Shown in pieces: positions 9,854 to 19,800 of a stretch of DNA of 64,000 nucleotides. This DNA is from Pseudomonadota bacterium (GTDB taxonomy: Bacteria > SZUA-182 > DTGQ01): NCBI GenBank assembly GCA_030625085.1, contig DAOURK010000003.1:1-64000 (forward strand), written 5' to 3'. Below the pieces are notes generated by a model, which saw only the letters and a list, made by a program, of their open reading frames with translations, made no database searches and was not told the origin of the DNA. The number at the start of each line of letters is the position of its first letter. Within the stretch, counting starts at the first letter, position 1. Position numbers and translations under genes: made by a program.

Positions 9854-11593
9854 ATGAATATTTTATTTATTTTTCCCCTCAACGAGCCATATAACAATAT
9901 AATAAATGCCAACAAAACTGCTTGGAAATCTAAACTAAATATTCATAAAAATATAAAAAAATTAGATTGTGCCTACCCAACCGGATTATTATCTATATCC
10001 ACTTATATCAAAAAACATCATCCGGACATTAATATCAAAATCCTAGATTGTAATGCCGTTATGAATCAGGTTGCCCAAAGAAAAAATGAACGCTTTGAAA
10101 ATTTTGAGAAGTATAGGTTTGCAGATTTTTTAAAAGAGGCCTTATCATTAATTGATGGATTTATTCCGGACATTATAGGAATCTCAACGCTTTTCTGCAG
10201 TAATTATCAGGATTTAAAACCATTAACATCTTTTTTAAAAAAAAGATACCAGGAAAGCTTAACTGTTTGCGGCGGTCATCTGGCGTCATCTTGTTATGAC
10301 CGTATATATGAAGATGATTTTAAAATTGATGCAATAGCCTTTGGAGAAGGCGAAATACCATTCCTTGAGCTTGTAAAAGCTATTTTGTCCAGCAGAAAAG
10401 AAGAATATTTATCTCAGAGTCCATATTGGATAACAAAAGAAAAGAGCAAGTCCGAAATAGAATTTATTCCTCAAAATAAAGTAATTGTTGATTTAGATGA
10501 AATCCCTCCCTTTGATCTTAGTATGCTGCTATTTCCGGAAGCATATTTTAATTCGACTAGATATTTTTTTGTTATAGATTCGCAGGAAGATCAAAAAGAA
10601 ATATTTATTTTTTCAACAAGAGGGTGTCCTTTTCATTGCGTTTTTTGTGCATCACAGGCGGTACATGGACACAAAATAAGGACTTATAGTATTGATAGAA
10701 TAAAAAATGACATTTTATACTATTATGAAAAATATAATATAACTCGATTTGTTTTTTATGATGATCATTTTTTAATTAACAAGGATAAGGCGATCGAAAT
10801 ACTGGATTTTATTTCAGAAAAGAATTTTATCGCTGAAATACCTACACCCGCTTTTTTTTCGATCGATGCGGATATTGCTGCAGCAATGAAGCGTGCAGGT
10901 ATTAAAGAAGTCAATATTACCATTGAAAGCGGAAATGAAAATACTTTAAAAAAAATTATGCATAAACCGGGAAACTTAAAAAAGGCGGAGGAAGCTGTAG
11001 ATTTTCTTCACCAAGAAGGCATTATTGCAGTTTCGAATATTTTGATTGGTTTACCTGGAGAAACAAAAGAATCTATTGATAAGGGTTTGGAGTACTTGTT
11101 GACAACAAGTAGTAATTGGTTCCAGTGTTTTGTTGCTGCACCTCTTCCAGGAAGTGAACTGTATAAAATCTGCGAGAAAAATGGATACCTTGTAACCAAT
11201 TACGACCTATCAACAATGGATTATAAAAAATGTTTAGTGAGGACCAAAGATTTTACATCGGAATATATTGAAAAAAAGGTGTATGAGATGAATTTAACCC
11301 TTAATTTTGTGCACAATTACGACATTCGAAAGGGAAATTATACTATTGCACTAAAGCTTTTTGAAAGGATAGTCAATTCTGTAATAGATACACACGCTTT
11401 TGCCTATTATTTTGCCGCCAAATGTTGCAGGATGTTGCATTGCAATGAAAAATACAAAATTTATAAAGCAAAATACCAAGAAATGATAGAAAAATATCCA
11501 TTTTGGAGAGAATATGCAAATCAATTTCATTTAGAAGAGCTTGATGCTCTTAAGGAAGAGAATACTCATCCATATCAAACGGCTTTATTATGA
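9854..11593 (+). CDS. B12-binding-domain radical SAM protein
   Basis: N-terminal B12-binding-like region, then STRGCPFHCVFCASQ (CxxxCxxC) and radical SAM TIM-barrel motifs. Confidence 0.85.
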   Translation: MNILFIFPLNEPYNNIINANKTAWKSKLNIHKNIKKLDCAYPTGLLSISTYIKKHHPDINIKILDCNAVMNQVAQRKNERFENFEKYRFADFLKEALSLIDGFIPDIIGISTLFCSNYQDLKPLTSFLKKRYQESLTVCGGHLASSCYDRIYEDDFKIDAIAFGEGEIPFLELVKAILSSRKEEYLSQSPYWITKEKSKSEIEFIPQNKVIVDLDEIPPFDLSMLLFPEAYFNSTRYFFVIDSQEDQKEIFIFSTRGCPFHCVFCASQAVHGHKIRTYSIDRIKNDILYYYEKYNITRFVFYDDHFLINKDKAIEILDFISEKNFIAEIPTPAFFSIDADIAAAMKRAGIKEVNITIESGNENTLKKIMHKPGNLKKAEEAVDFLHQEGIIAVSNILIGLPGETKESIDKGLEYLLTTSSNWFQCFVAAPLPGSELYKICEKNGYLVTNYDLSTMDYKKCLVRTKDFTSEYIEKKVYEMNLTLNFVHNYDIRKGNYTIALKLFERIVNSVIDTHAFAYYFAAKCCRMLHCNEKYKIYKAKYQEMIEKYPFWREYANQFHLEELDALKEENTHPYQTALL

Positions 11594-12081
11594 ATATACA
11601 TGATGCAATCGAATTTTTGGGAAAACAGATTTCAAACCCTTTAGTAGGATTACCTGAAGAGTTGTTTTTCTTCATTAGCCGAATTACTCCAATGGTAAAT
11701 GTTGATCTCCTTATAAAAGATGAAAATGAACGGATACTTTTATCATGGAGGGATGATTCATTTCATGATGCAGGCTGGCATATTCCTGGTGGTATTGTAC
11801 GTTTTAAGGAAAAACTAGAAGAAAGAGTCCTGAAAGTTGCAGAAACAGAAATTGGTACTGTAGTCGAATATGATCCTGTTCCAATTACGATCAACCAGAT
11901 TATCTGCGAGCATAATACCAGAGGACATTTTATCTCAATCTTATATAGATGCTTTCTTTCTAGTAAATACATTCCTGAAAATATAGGGTTATCAAATAAA
12001 GATCAAGGTTATCTTATGTGGCACAATTCTTGTCCTGTAAACCTAATAAAAGTGCACGAAATATACAGAGAGTATATGTAG
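11590..12081 (+). CDS. Nudix hydrolase, GDP-mannose mannosyl hydrolase-like
   Basis: WHIPGGIVRFKEKLEERVLKVAETEIG resembles the modified Nudix box of Gmm proteins. Confidence 0.75.
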   Translation: MNIHDAIEFLGKQISNPLVGLPEELFFFISRITPMVNVDLLIKDENERILLSWRDDSFHDAGWHIPGGIVRFKEKLEERVLKVAETEIGTVVEYDPVPITINQIICEHNTRGHFISILYRCFLSSKYIPENIGLSNKDQGYLMWHNSCPVNLIKVHEIYREYM

Positions 12082-12126
12082 TGTAGTAGCTTACAAAATA
12101 AGATAAAGAATTTTAAGGAATATTTT

Positions 12127-13263
12127 ATGCCAATCGATAGGTGTAGGGTTTGTAATCATACATTTTTCAAGGAACCATTGTTACGATACGAGAATATGCC
12201 AAGGGCTGCTCAATTTTTGCCGGACGCAGAGTCGTTTGAAAGGGATACAGGGGTTGATCTGGAAATCTATCAATGTTCCGGTTGTGGATTGGTACAGCTA
12301 AATACTGATCCAGTATCTTATTATAAAAAAGTTATACGCGCCGCTGCTTTTTCAGAGGAAATGAAAGATTTTCGAAGAAGTCAATTCGGCAGCTTCATAC
12401 AAAAATTTTCCCTCAAAAGTAAAAAAGTCCTTGAGGTCGGCTGTGGCAGTGGAGAGTTCCTGTCCATTATGCAGCGCCTTGGTGTAAAGGCTTATGGATT
12501 GGAGCATTCTGAAGAATCGGTGAGGCAGTGTGTCAAAAATGGCCTAAAGGTTTCCAAAGGATTTGTTGAAAGCAGTAATGCTAGGTTAAACCATGCGCCA
12601 TTTGATGCCTTTTATATATTGAATTTTCTTGAACACCTCCCTGACCCGAAGGCAACTCTTAAAGGAATAGGTAACAATTTAACAGATGACGCTGTAGGAA
12701 TTGTCGAGGTGCCGAACTTTGATATGATTTTACGAAACAACCTTTTCTCTGAATTTATAGGTGATCATCTATTGTATTTTACCAAGGGGACTTTGAGTAC
12801 GACATTGAGGCAAAACGGCTTTGAAATTATTGACTGTACCGAAGTGTGGCAGGATTACATAATTTCTGCAGTTGTAAAGAAAAGGGAAAAGCTGAACATA
12901 TCCCATTTTTATGCTTATCAGAGAAAACTCAAAGATGAAATCGAAGAATATCTCCATCCTTTTAAGGATAAAAAAGTAGCCATATGGGGTGCCGGACATC
13001 AAGCACTGGCCATTATTTCTTTATTAAATTTAGCTGACAGAATTAAGTATGTCGTTGACTCCGCAACATTTAAACAGGGTAAATATACACCAGCCACACA
13101 TGTGCCCATTGTTTCACCTGACATTCTTGAATCAGACCCGGTAGATGCCGTAGTTGTTATGGCGGCGAGTTACTCCGGTGAAATAGCAAAAATTATACGA
13201 CAGAAGTTTGATAGAAATATAAAGGTTTCTATATTGAGAGATTTTGGATTGGAAGTTGTTTGA
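12127..13263 (+). CDS. Sugar C-methyltransferase family protein (zinc-binding N-terminus, SAM domain, C-terminal domain)
   Basis: CRVCNH...CSGCGLVQL; VLEVGCGSGEFLSIM; C-terminal KVAIWGAGHQALAIISLL. Confidence 0.82.
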   Translation: MPIDRCRVCNHTFFKEPLLRYENMPRAAQFLPDAESFERDTGVDLEIYQCSGCGLVQLNTDPVSYYKKVIRAAAFSEEMKDFRRSQFGSFIQKFSLKSKKVLEVGCGSGEFLSIMQRLGVKAYGLEHSEESVRQCVKNGLKVSKGFVESSNARLNHAPFDAFYILNFLEHLPDPKATLKGIGNNLTDDAVGIVEVPNFDMILRNNLFSEFIGDHLLYFTKGTLSTTLRQNGFEIIDCTEVWQDYIISAVVKKREKLNISHFYAYQRKLKDEIEEYLHPFKDKKVAIWGAGHQALAIISLLNLADRIKYVVDSATFKQGKYTPATHVPIVSPDILESDPVDAVVVMAASYSGEIAKIIRQKFDRNIKVSILRDFGLEVV

Positions 13264-13402
13264 CTGGCACATATGAAGCAATAATCCACGTTTATAAGAG
13301 GTATAGAAAATTTATATGATTTAAAAGCCTTATTTGATACATAGTTTATTCAGAAGACAATTTTATTAAATAGAAAATCAATTTATTAAAGGTGAGATTA
13401 TT

Positions 13403-14476
13403 ATGTCAAGGCAACAAGGGCATTTAAAATCAGATGAAACAAAAAAAAGGAACTTACTAAAAAAAGAAAAACCCTATGTCTATGAAAAAATTATGCGATT
13501 TGATGAAAAGGTTAACAGTGGAGAGAGCATAGCCATACTGCAGTTTCAATACGATTATACCTGTAATTTTAAATGTAAACATTGTTCAGTAAAGAGATTC
13601 CAAGGGAAAAAGAAAGGAAGATTCTTTACAATTAATGATGTAAAGGAACTTTCACGCCAAGCTGATGAAATGGGGCTTGCGCATATTGTCATCACAGGCG
13701 GCGAGCCATTAATATTCCCGGATTTTGATGATATCGTCAGGGCTATAGACCCTCAAAAATTTTACATAACTTCGGATACTAATGGATGGTTCTTGGATGC
13801 AGAAAGAGCAAAGCATTTAAAAAGTATAGGAGTTGATAAAATTCAGCTCAGTCTTGATAGCCTTTTAGCGACTGAGCATGATGAATTCAGGCAAAAAACG
13901 GGGGCCCATGAAAGGGCCGTAAGAGCTATTGATGCAGCTTTGGATGCTGGATTGAATATTATTATACAAACGGTAGTTACCAAGCAAAGAGTGAAATCAA
14001 AAGAGTTCATTGATTTTTTAGAATTTGGGAAGAGAAAAGGAATAGGGGTATTTGTGACTTATGCAAAGCCTGTTGGACCTTGGGAGGGAAATTTTGATGT
14101 TCTTGTCAATAAAGATGATATGGGTTATGTAAGAGAACTCGAGAAAAAGTATGAGGTGTTTACACACTTGACCCCGGCGTATGGTCTTGATTTAGGCTGC
14201 ATAGCAGTTAAAAGAATGGTGTCTATCACAAAGTATGGCGATGTAATGCCGTGTCCATATATTCATACTTCTATTGGTAACTTTTTTAAAGAGCCATTAA
14301 AAGACATTATTGAAAAAGGTATGAAGATTAAATATTTTCGTAAATATATCAATACTTGTCTTATTGCAGAAGATAGAAAATTTATTAATGACTATGTGGT
14401 AAAAATCTATGGTAAAGAACTTCCGGTCCCTTATTCTGAAATATTTAAGGATGAGGACAATACCCTGTTGCCTTAA
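13403..14476 (+). CDS. Radical SAM/SPASM-like protein
   Basis: YDYTCNFKCKHCSV, VITGGEPL; C-terminal GCIAVKRMVSITKYGDVMPCPYI. Confidence 0.85.
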   Translation: MSRQQGHLKSDETKKRNLLKKEKPYVYEKIMRFDEKVNSGESIAILQFQYDYTCNFKCKHCSVKRFQGKKKGRFFTINDVKELSRQADEMGLAHIVITGGEPLIFPDFDDIVRAIDPQKFYITSDTNGWFLDAERAKHLKSIGVDKIQLSLDSLLATEHDEFRQKTGAHERAVRAIDAALDAGLNIIIQTVVTKQRVKSKEFIDFLEFGKRKGIGVFVTYAKPVGPWEGNFDVLVNKDDMGYVRELEKKYEVFTHLTPAYGLDLGCIAVKRMVSITKYGDVMPCPYIHTSIGNFFKEPLKDIIEKGMKIKYFRKYINTCLIAEDRKFINDYVVKIYGKELPVPYSEIFKDEDNTLLP

Positions 14477-14488
14477 GGGGGGACAAAA

Positions 14489-15577
14489 ATGAAAAAAGCT
14501 GCCAATAGCCATGCCTTTGTTAAGGATTTGATAAGCGTTATAGTCCCTGTATTCAATAGTCAAAAATATCTTCGTCTGTGCATTAAAAGTATTATCAAGC
14601 AAAGTTATAACAATATTGAAGTGATACTCATCAATGATGGTTCAACTGATAATAGTGGTGAACTGTGCGATGGATATGCTCTTAGTGACAACAGAATCAG
14701 AGTGATACACACCCAAAACAGGGGGCCGGCAGCAGCAAGAAATACGGGCATAGAGCATTCAAAAGGAAGTTCCTTGTTTTTTGTTGATGCTGATGATTCC
14801 ATCGAGATTAACGCCTTAAAACTGTTAGTTGAAAAGTATAACCAACACAAAGCGGACATAATAATAGGGGATTTTATCAAAATTAAAGATAAAACCTCTG
14901 ATTCCGGGCATGGCGCTGTTTTTTCCAGCAGTAAATTTTTAACCAAACAAGATATTATAGCCTATACAAGATGTTATTTAAGAAAACCCAATAGGTTCCC
15001 ACTATTTGTTTATTCTTGGGGAAGATTGTTTAAATCGTCAATCATAAAGAAAAATAATATTTTCTTTAATACTGATTTGCGTACATTTGAAGATGTGGCT
15101 TTTAATTTTGATTATCTAAATTATGCAAATAACCTATTTTTTATAAACGAACCCATCTATAACCACTTAATTCATGATAATAATTATGCATCAACAAGCA
15201 TGATGATATTCAATAATCCCAAAATTTTGTTTGGATACAACCAAGCTCTCGCCAATATAACCGTTTTTCTGAAAAATTGTAGTTCTGATTCCGACATAAA
15301 AAAAGAAGTTGGACATGCATACGTTTGTTACACGATAATCCAGTTAGTCCGTACTTGTGGACAGATTAATACTACTGTTAAAAAAAAGATTTATGCTCTT
15401 ATCAGGGAGATAATTAATGATTCAAATTTCAGAGATAATTTACAATTTTACTCTCCAACCAAAGGTGACAGTAGAATTCTGCCTATCCTAATGAAATTAA
15501 AACTCGTTTGGCCGATTATTTCGGTCTGTAAGTATAAAGCCCATAAAAGATATAGAAAAAGATACGCCGCCAGATGA
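14489..15577 (+). CDS. Glycosyltransferase family 2
   Basis: ISVIVPVFNSQKYLRLCIKSIIKQSYNNIEVILINDGSTDNS, FFVDADDSIE. Confidence 0.88.
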   Translation: MKKAANSHAFVKDLISVIVPVFNSQKYLRLCIKSIIKQSYNNIEVILINDGSTDNSGELCDGYALSDNRIRVIHTQNRGPAAARNTGIEHSKGSSLFFVDADDSIEINALKLLVEKYNQHKADIIIGDFIKIKDKTSDSGHGAVFSSSKFLTKQDIIAYTRCYLRKPNRFPLFVYSWGRLFKSSIIKKNNIFFNTDLRTFEDVAFNFDYLNYANNLFFINEPIYNHLIHDNNYASTSMMIFNNPKILFGYNQALANITVFLKNCSSDSDIKKEVGHAYVCYTIIQLVRTCGQINTTVKKKIYALIREIINDSNFRDNLQFYSPTKGDSRILPILMKLKLVWPIISVCKYKAHKRYRKRYAAR

Positions 15578-16818
15578 TCTCTATTGAAAATTCATTAAAA
15601 CAAGAAACCATTGAAAAAATTAAGAGAGAAGGAATTCCGGTAATAATATTTGGTGCTGGAATTGTCGGGGAAGCGTTATTTCATATTTGTTGCAATGTCG
15701 GAATTAAAGTCGAAGGTTTTTGCGACAATAATATCAATAAAACAAAATCTTCTATGTTTAACCTTGAAGTAATCCATACGCTGCATTTAAAAAGGAAATA
15801 TAAGGATGCCATTTTTTTAATATCTGCTGCCGACATAATAGACGTTGTTGATCAATTACATGTCTTAGGATACTCCAAATGGTATGCCGTCAATTTATTA
15901 TTAAAAGACTTTGATGTGTCTCAATATCCCTTCAGTGCCCCAACTGGCTTTGTGGAATTTGCAGTTGGTACATGCCTTTTATGTCATGATGGTTATTTAA
16001 ATCCTGATAAACTTTTTTTAAGAAGTGTAGATATTATTATTACCGAACGTTGTTCTTTAAAATGCAAAGATTGCTCTAACCTTATGCAGTATTACCAAAA
16101 ACCGATAAATTGTACTTACCAAGAATTGATGCAAGCCATAGATGGGTTTTGTGCTTTAATAGATGAAGTTAATGAATTTCGAGTTATTGGCGGAGAGCCA
16201 TTTATGAATAAAGAAATTCATTTAATTATAAAGAGACTGATTGATGAACCTAAAGTGCGCAAAATCGTGATTTACACAAATGGAACAATTGTTCCTAAAG
16301 AAGTTCAAATTGAATATTTAAAGAGCAGCAAGGTATTGATCTTTATTACAGACTATGGCGTGCTTTCAAGAAAACTAAACCTTCTAACTCAAATATTGCA
16401 ACAGAATTATATATCTTTTTATGCACGAAAAGCTCAAGGATGGACTGATTGCGCTAAAATAATGAGGCATGATCGTAATATTGAACAACAAAAAAAAATA
16501 TTTGAAAATTGCTGCGCTAAAAATACTTTTACTTTATCAAAAGGCAAACTGTATATATGCCCTTTTTCTGCAAATGCAGACAGACTCCAGGCGGTTCCGG
16601 GTTTTGAGAATGATTATATAGATCTCTTTCAATCCCCGCGAGGGGCCATGGATATTTATGAGATGAAAAAGAAAATCAGAACTTTTCTTTTAGAGAAAGA
16701 TTTCCTTGAAACATGTGATTACTGCAATGGAAGGTCATTTTATGCCCCTGAGATAACACCGGCCATTCAAACAGAAAATCCTTTAGAATATGAGCAGTGC
16801 TATTTAAATAGCCGGTAG
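15574..16818 (+). CDS. Radical SAM protein with N-terminal Rossmann-like domain
   Basis: IIFGAGIVGEALFHICCNVGIKVEGFCDNN; ITERCSLKCKDCSNLM; RVIGGEPFMN. Confidence 0.8.
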   Translation: MISIENSLKQETIEKIKREGIPVIIFGAGIVGEALFHICCNVGIKVEGFCDNNINKTKSSMFNLEVIHTLHLKRKYKDAIFLISAADIIDVVDQLHVLGYSKWYAVNLLLKDFDVSQYPFSAPTGFVEFAVGTCLLCHDGYLNPDKLFLRSVDIIITERCSLKCKDCSNLMQYYQKPINCTYQELMQAIDGFCALIDEVNEFRVIGGEPFMNKEIHLIIKRLIDEPKVRKIVIYTNGTIVPKEVQIEYLKSSKVLIFITDYGVLSRKLNLLTQILQQNYISFYARKAQGWTDCAKIMRHDRNIEQQKKIFENCCAKNTFTLSKGKLYICPFSANADRLQAVPGFENDYIDLFQSPRGAMDIYEMKKKIRTFLLEKDFLETCDYCNGRSFYAPEITPAIQTENPLEYEQCYLNSR

Positions 16819-16869
16819 AAAGAAGTTTCACCCTTACGTAATTAGAATTTTAACTCTAAACTGTCGGTG

Positions 16870-19800
16870 TTATCGCGTGGCCAGGAAATTTTGTAAAGCC
16901 TCCAGGTTTTGCGTGGCATCCTGGTTTGCGGGCTCAATCTCCAGTACGCGATGGTAAAAATCCTCAGCATCATCGAATTTTTTTAAGGCAACAAAGATGT
17001 GCCCTGTGATCAAAAGGGTTTCAACATCATCCGGATTTGCCGCCAGTATATTTACATAGATTCGAAGCGCTTCCTCTGCCCTCCCCGATTCAACGTATAA
17101 AAAGTCCGCCAGGTTTTTCCGGAAAATTATATTTTCAGGTTCAATCTGCACGGCTTGCCGGTAGTAATTTAAGGCTTTCTCTTTATCTCCCGTGTTATAG
17201 TGCAAAACACCCAGGTCGTTATGGGCCAGGGCAAAATCAGGGAATGAATTTGCGAGATTTTCAAATTTACTGATAGCTTCTTCAGGTTTGATGGCGCCAA
17301 TCATATTATGGATGCCGCGGTATATTTCATCCGGAGATTCCGGTTTCAAATCAGCACGTTCATTGGGCCCCTGAACATCTTTCGCCTTTTTATCAAGTTT
17401 TTTCTTTCCCTGAAGAGAATAATCTTTTCCCTTATACGCCGGTATATCGGTTTTTTGTTCGTCTATCCTGCTGCGGACTTCAAGGGCGGCCTTCAGGATT
17501 TTGTCATCTATACCGAAGTTGATCATGGCCTTCTGAATTTCCTGCAATGCCCCCTCATTTTTGCCCTGTTGTATCAATAGATCGATCAAAAGGAGGGCAA
17601 TCCTTTTGTGAAACGGATAGAGCGATTTTGCCTCCCGGAATACCCTTTCAGCCCTTTCAAACTCTTTCAGTTTGGTAATCGCCGAGTGATAGATTGTTGC
17701 CATATCTTTTGCCGCCGGAGTGAGGATAAATCCCTTTTCCATGCAGTTCAATGCTTTTTCCTTTTGTCCGTCAACCCACCTGAGAACCCCGATGTACGTA
17801 TATGGCTCGCCAAATCCCGGATCAACCTCCATGGCCCTGCCAAAGAATTTTTCCGCATCGACGGCATGACCCCTCCTGTAAGCAATGATTCCCTTCAGAT
17901 TGAGAGCCGATGAAGACTTGCTATCCAGTAAAAGGGCGCTGTCCGCGCATTGCGCGGCCTCCTCATACAGCTCCAACCCTTGCTTGCAATACCCTGTCAG
18001 CACAATGGTTCTCGCGTTGTCTCCTATATCTCGGGGGATGGAGTTGATGGCCTCAAGGGCGTCCTTGAAGCGACCGGAATTGATTAACATCCCGGCCAAA
18101 CAGTGATATATTGCCTTTTCATCCGGGCAATACTTTAGCCCGTCGATAAGCCGCACTACGGCCTTGTCAATGTCCTCCCTATGGCAGAGCTTTTTCGCAT
18201 CCTCTATTGCATTTAGGACTGCAAGTCTTTTCCCGTCATGGCTCTTTGTATCTATACCACTCCATTTATGATTAAAGGACCTCCTGCTCGATTTTGGATA
18301 ATGGTCGCCGCATAATACGAATACATCACCGGCAATGATGTTATTGTATCCTGCCAAGGCTGCGCGAAGACAATAGTCATCAGACTCGCTGTCCTGCTCA
18401 AGCTCTTCGTCGAAGAGGCCTGTTTTTCCCGCGAGGCTGCGGCGAAAAAGCATGCAGAAGCCCGCTGTGTGCCGTGAGGGTATGCGCCGGTAGAGCTTTC
18501 TTTCACGAAATACCCCAGCGTATTTTTCGAGTTGATCAATTTTAATATGATCAGAGCCGGGCACATATTGAATGCCAACCGCCTTGTTATCTGTCATGGG
18601 GCCGACGATACCAACATCGTCTGTGCTGTTAATGCATCGCAGCATGCCCTCTAACCATCCGTCCGCAACAAGCACATGGTCTCGCATAAGGACAATGTAT
18701 TCCCCGGAAGATGCCTCCATCCCCATATTAAAGCATTCGCCCTGCCCGGCTTCCTTTCCGGTCTTGATCACACTATAGTTCGATTTTTCTTTTTCTGTTT
18801 GTCTTATCCATTCCACTGTGCCGTCCTTGCTGCCGTTGTCAATAAATATTACCTCATGGGCCACGGGGGTGTGCTTCCTTATGTTCTCGATACATTTCTT
18901 AAAATGTATGGTATGAGCGGATAAAGGTATAATAATACTGACGGTGGCAGGGTTGCATTTTTTCTTGAACAGAACCTTGGAACTGTCCCCACTCTTGGTT
19001 TTGAGCTGTTCATAATGCGCTACGACTTCCTGTACTTCGGTATTGCCGGGCTGTTTCAAATTTGCCAGGCGAACCACAAACTCGGCGCGTTTTAAATCAC
19101 CCTGTCCGAGAAAAAGTCCGGAGAGGAATATCAAAGACTGAATGTGGTGCGGATCTATCCGGAGCGCGTGCTCGACTTGTTTTATCGCTTCAACCGTCTG
19201 ATTATTTTCCTTGGCAATGCAGGCGAGCTGATACAGGGATTCGACAAAGGTAGGATCTTTGATCAAATCGTCCTCGTAAATGGCGATCGCTTCCGCATAT
19301 TTTTTTTCTTGAACTAATTGTTCCGGCAGGGGATGGGTATCATAGGGATGATTAATGCACGGTACGTCAGAATCTACGATGATGTCGTTGGCTTTGGCGA
19401 TAAAATAGCCTTCTCCGCGTACGCGTCGCTGCAGGAACCAGAACAGATCCTCATCATTTCCGCTTTGTCCCAGGCCCTTTATCAAAGGCCGGATGAGTTT
19501 GCTATTGATCACACAGAGAGACAGATCTGCATACTGAATGATCTCGACGTTTTTCCCCTTCTTTGTTTTGTGTGCATGGGTGGAGGGGGCGTAGTTGCCG
19601 ATGGGGACCATAACCGCAACATCCGGGTAACAGAGCGCTGTGTCAATAAGCGCCCGGAGTTTTTCAGGAGAAGGGACAAGGCGTTTATCGACGAGAACGA
19701 TGAAATCATAATCTCCCTTCATGATCGTTTCAATCAGCCGGGTTTTTGTCAAATTGCCGCCAATGGTAACAACTTCCCCTTGACAGGAATCCGCCAAGGC

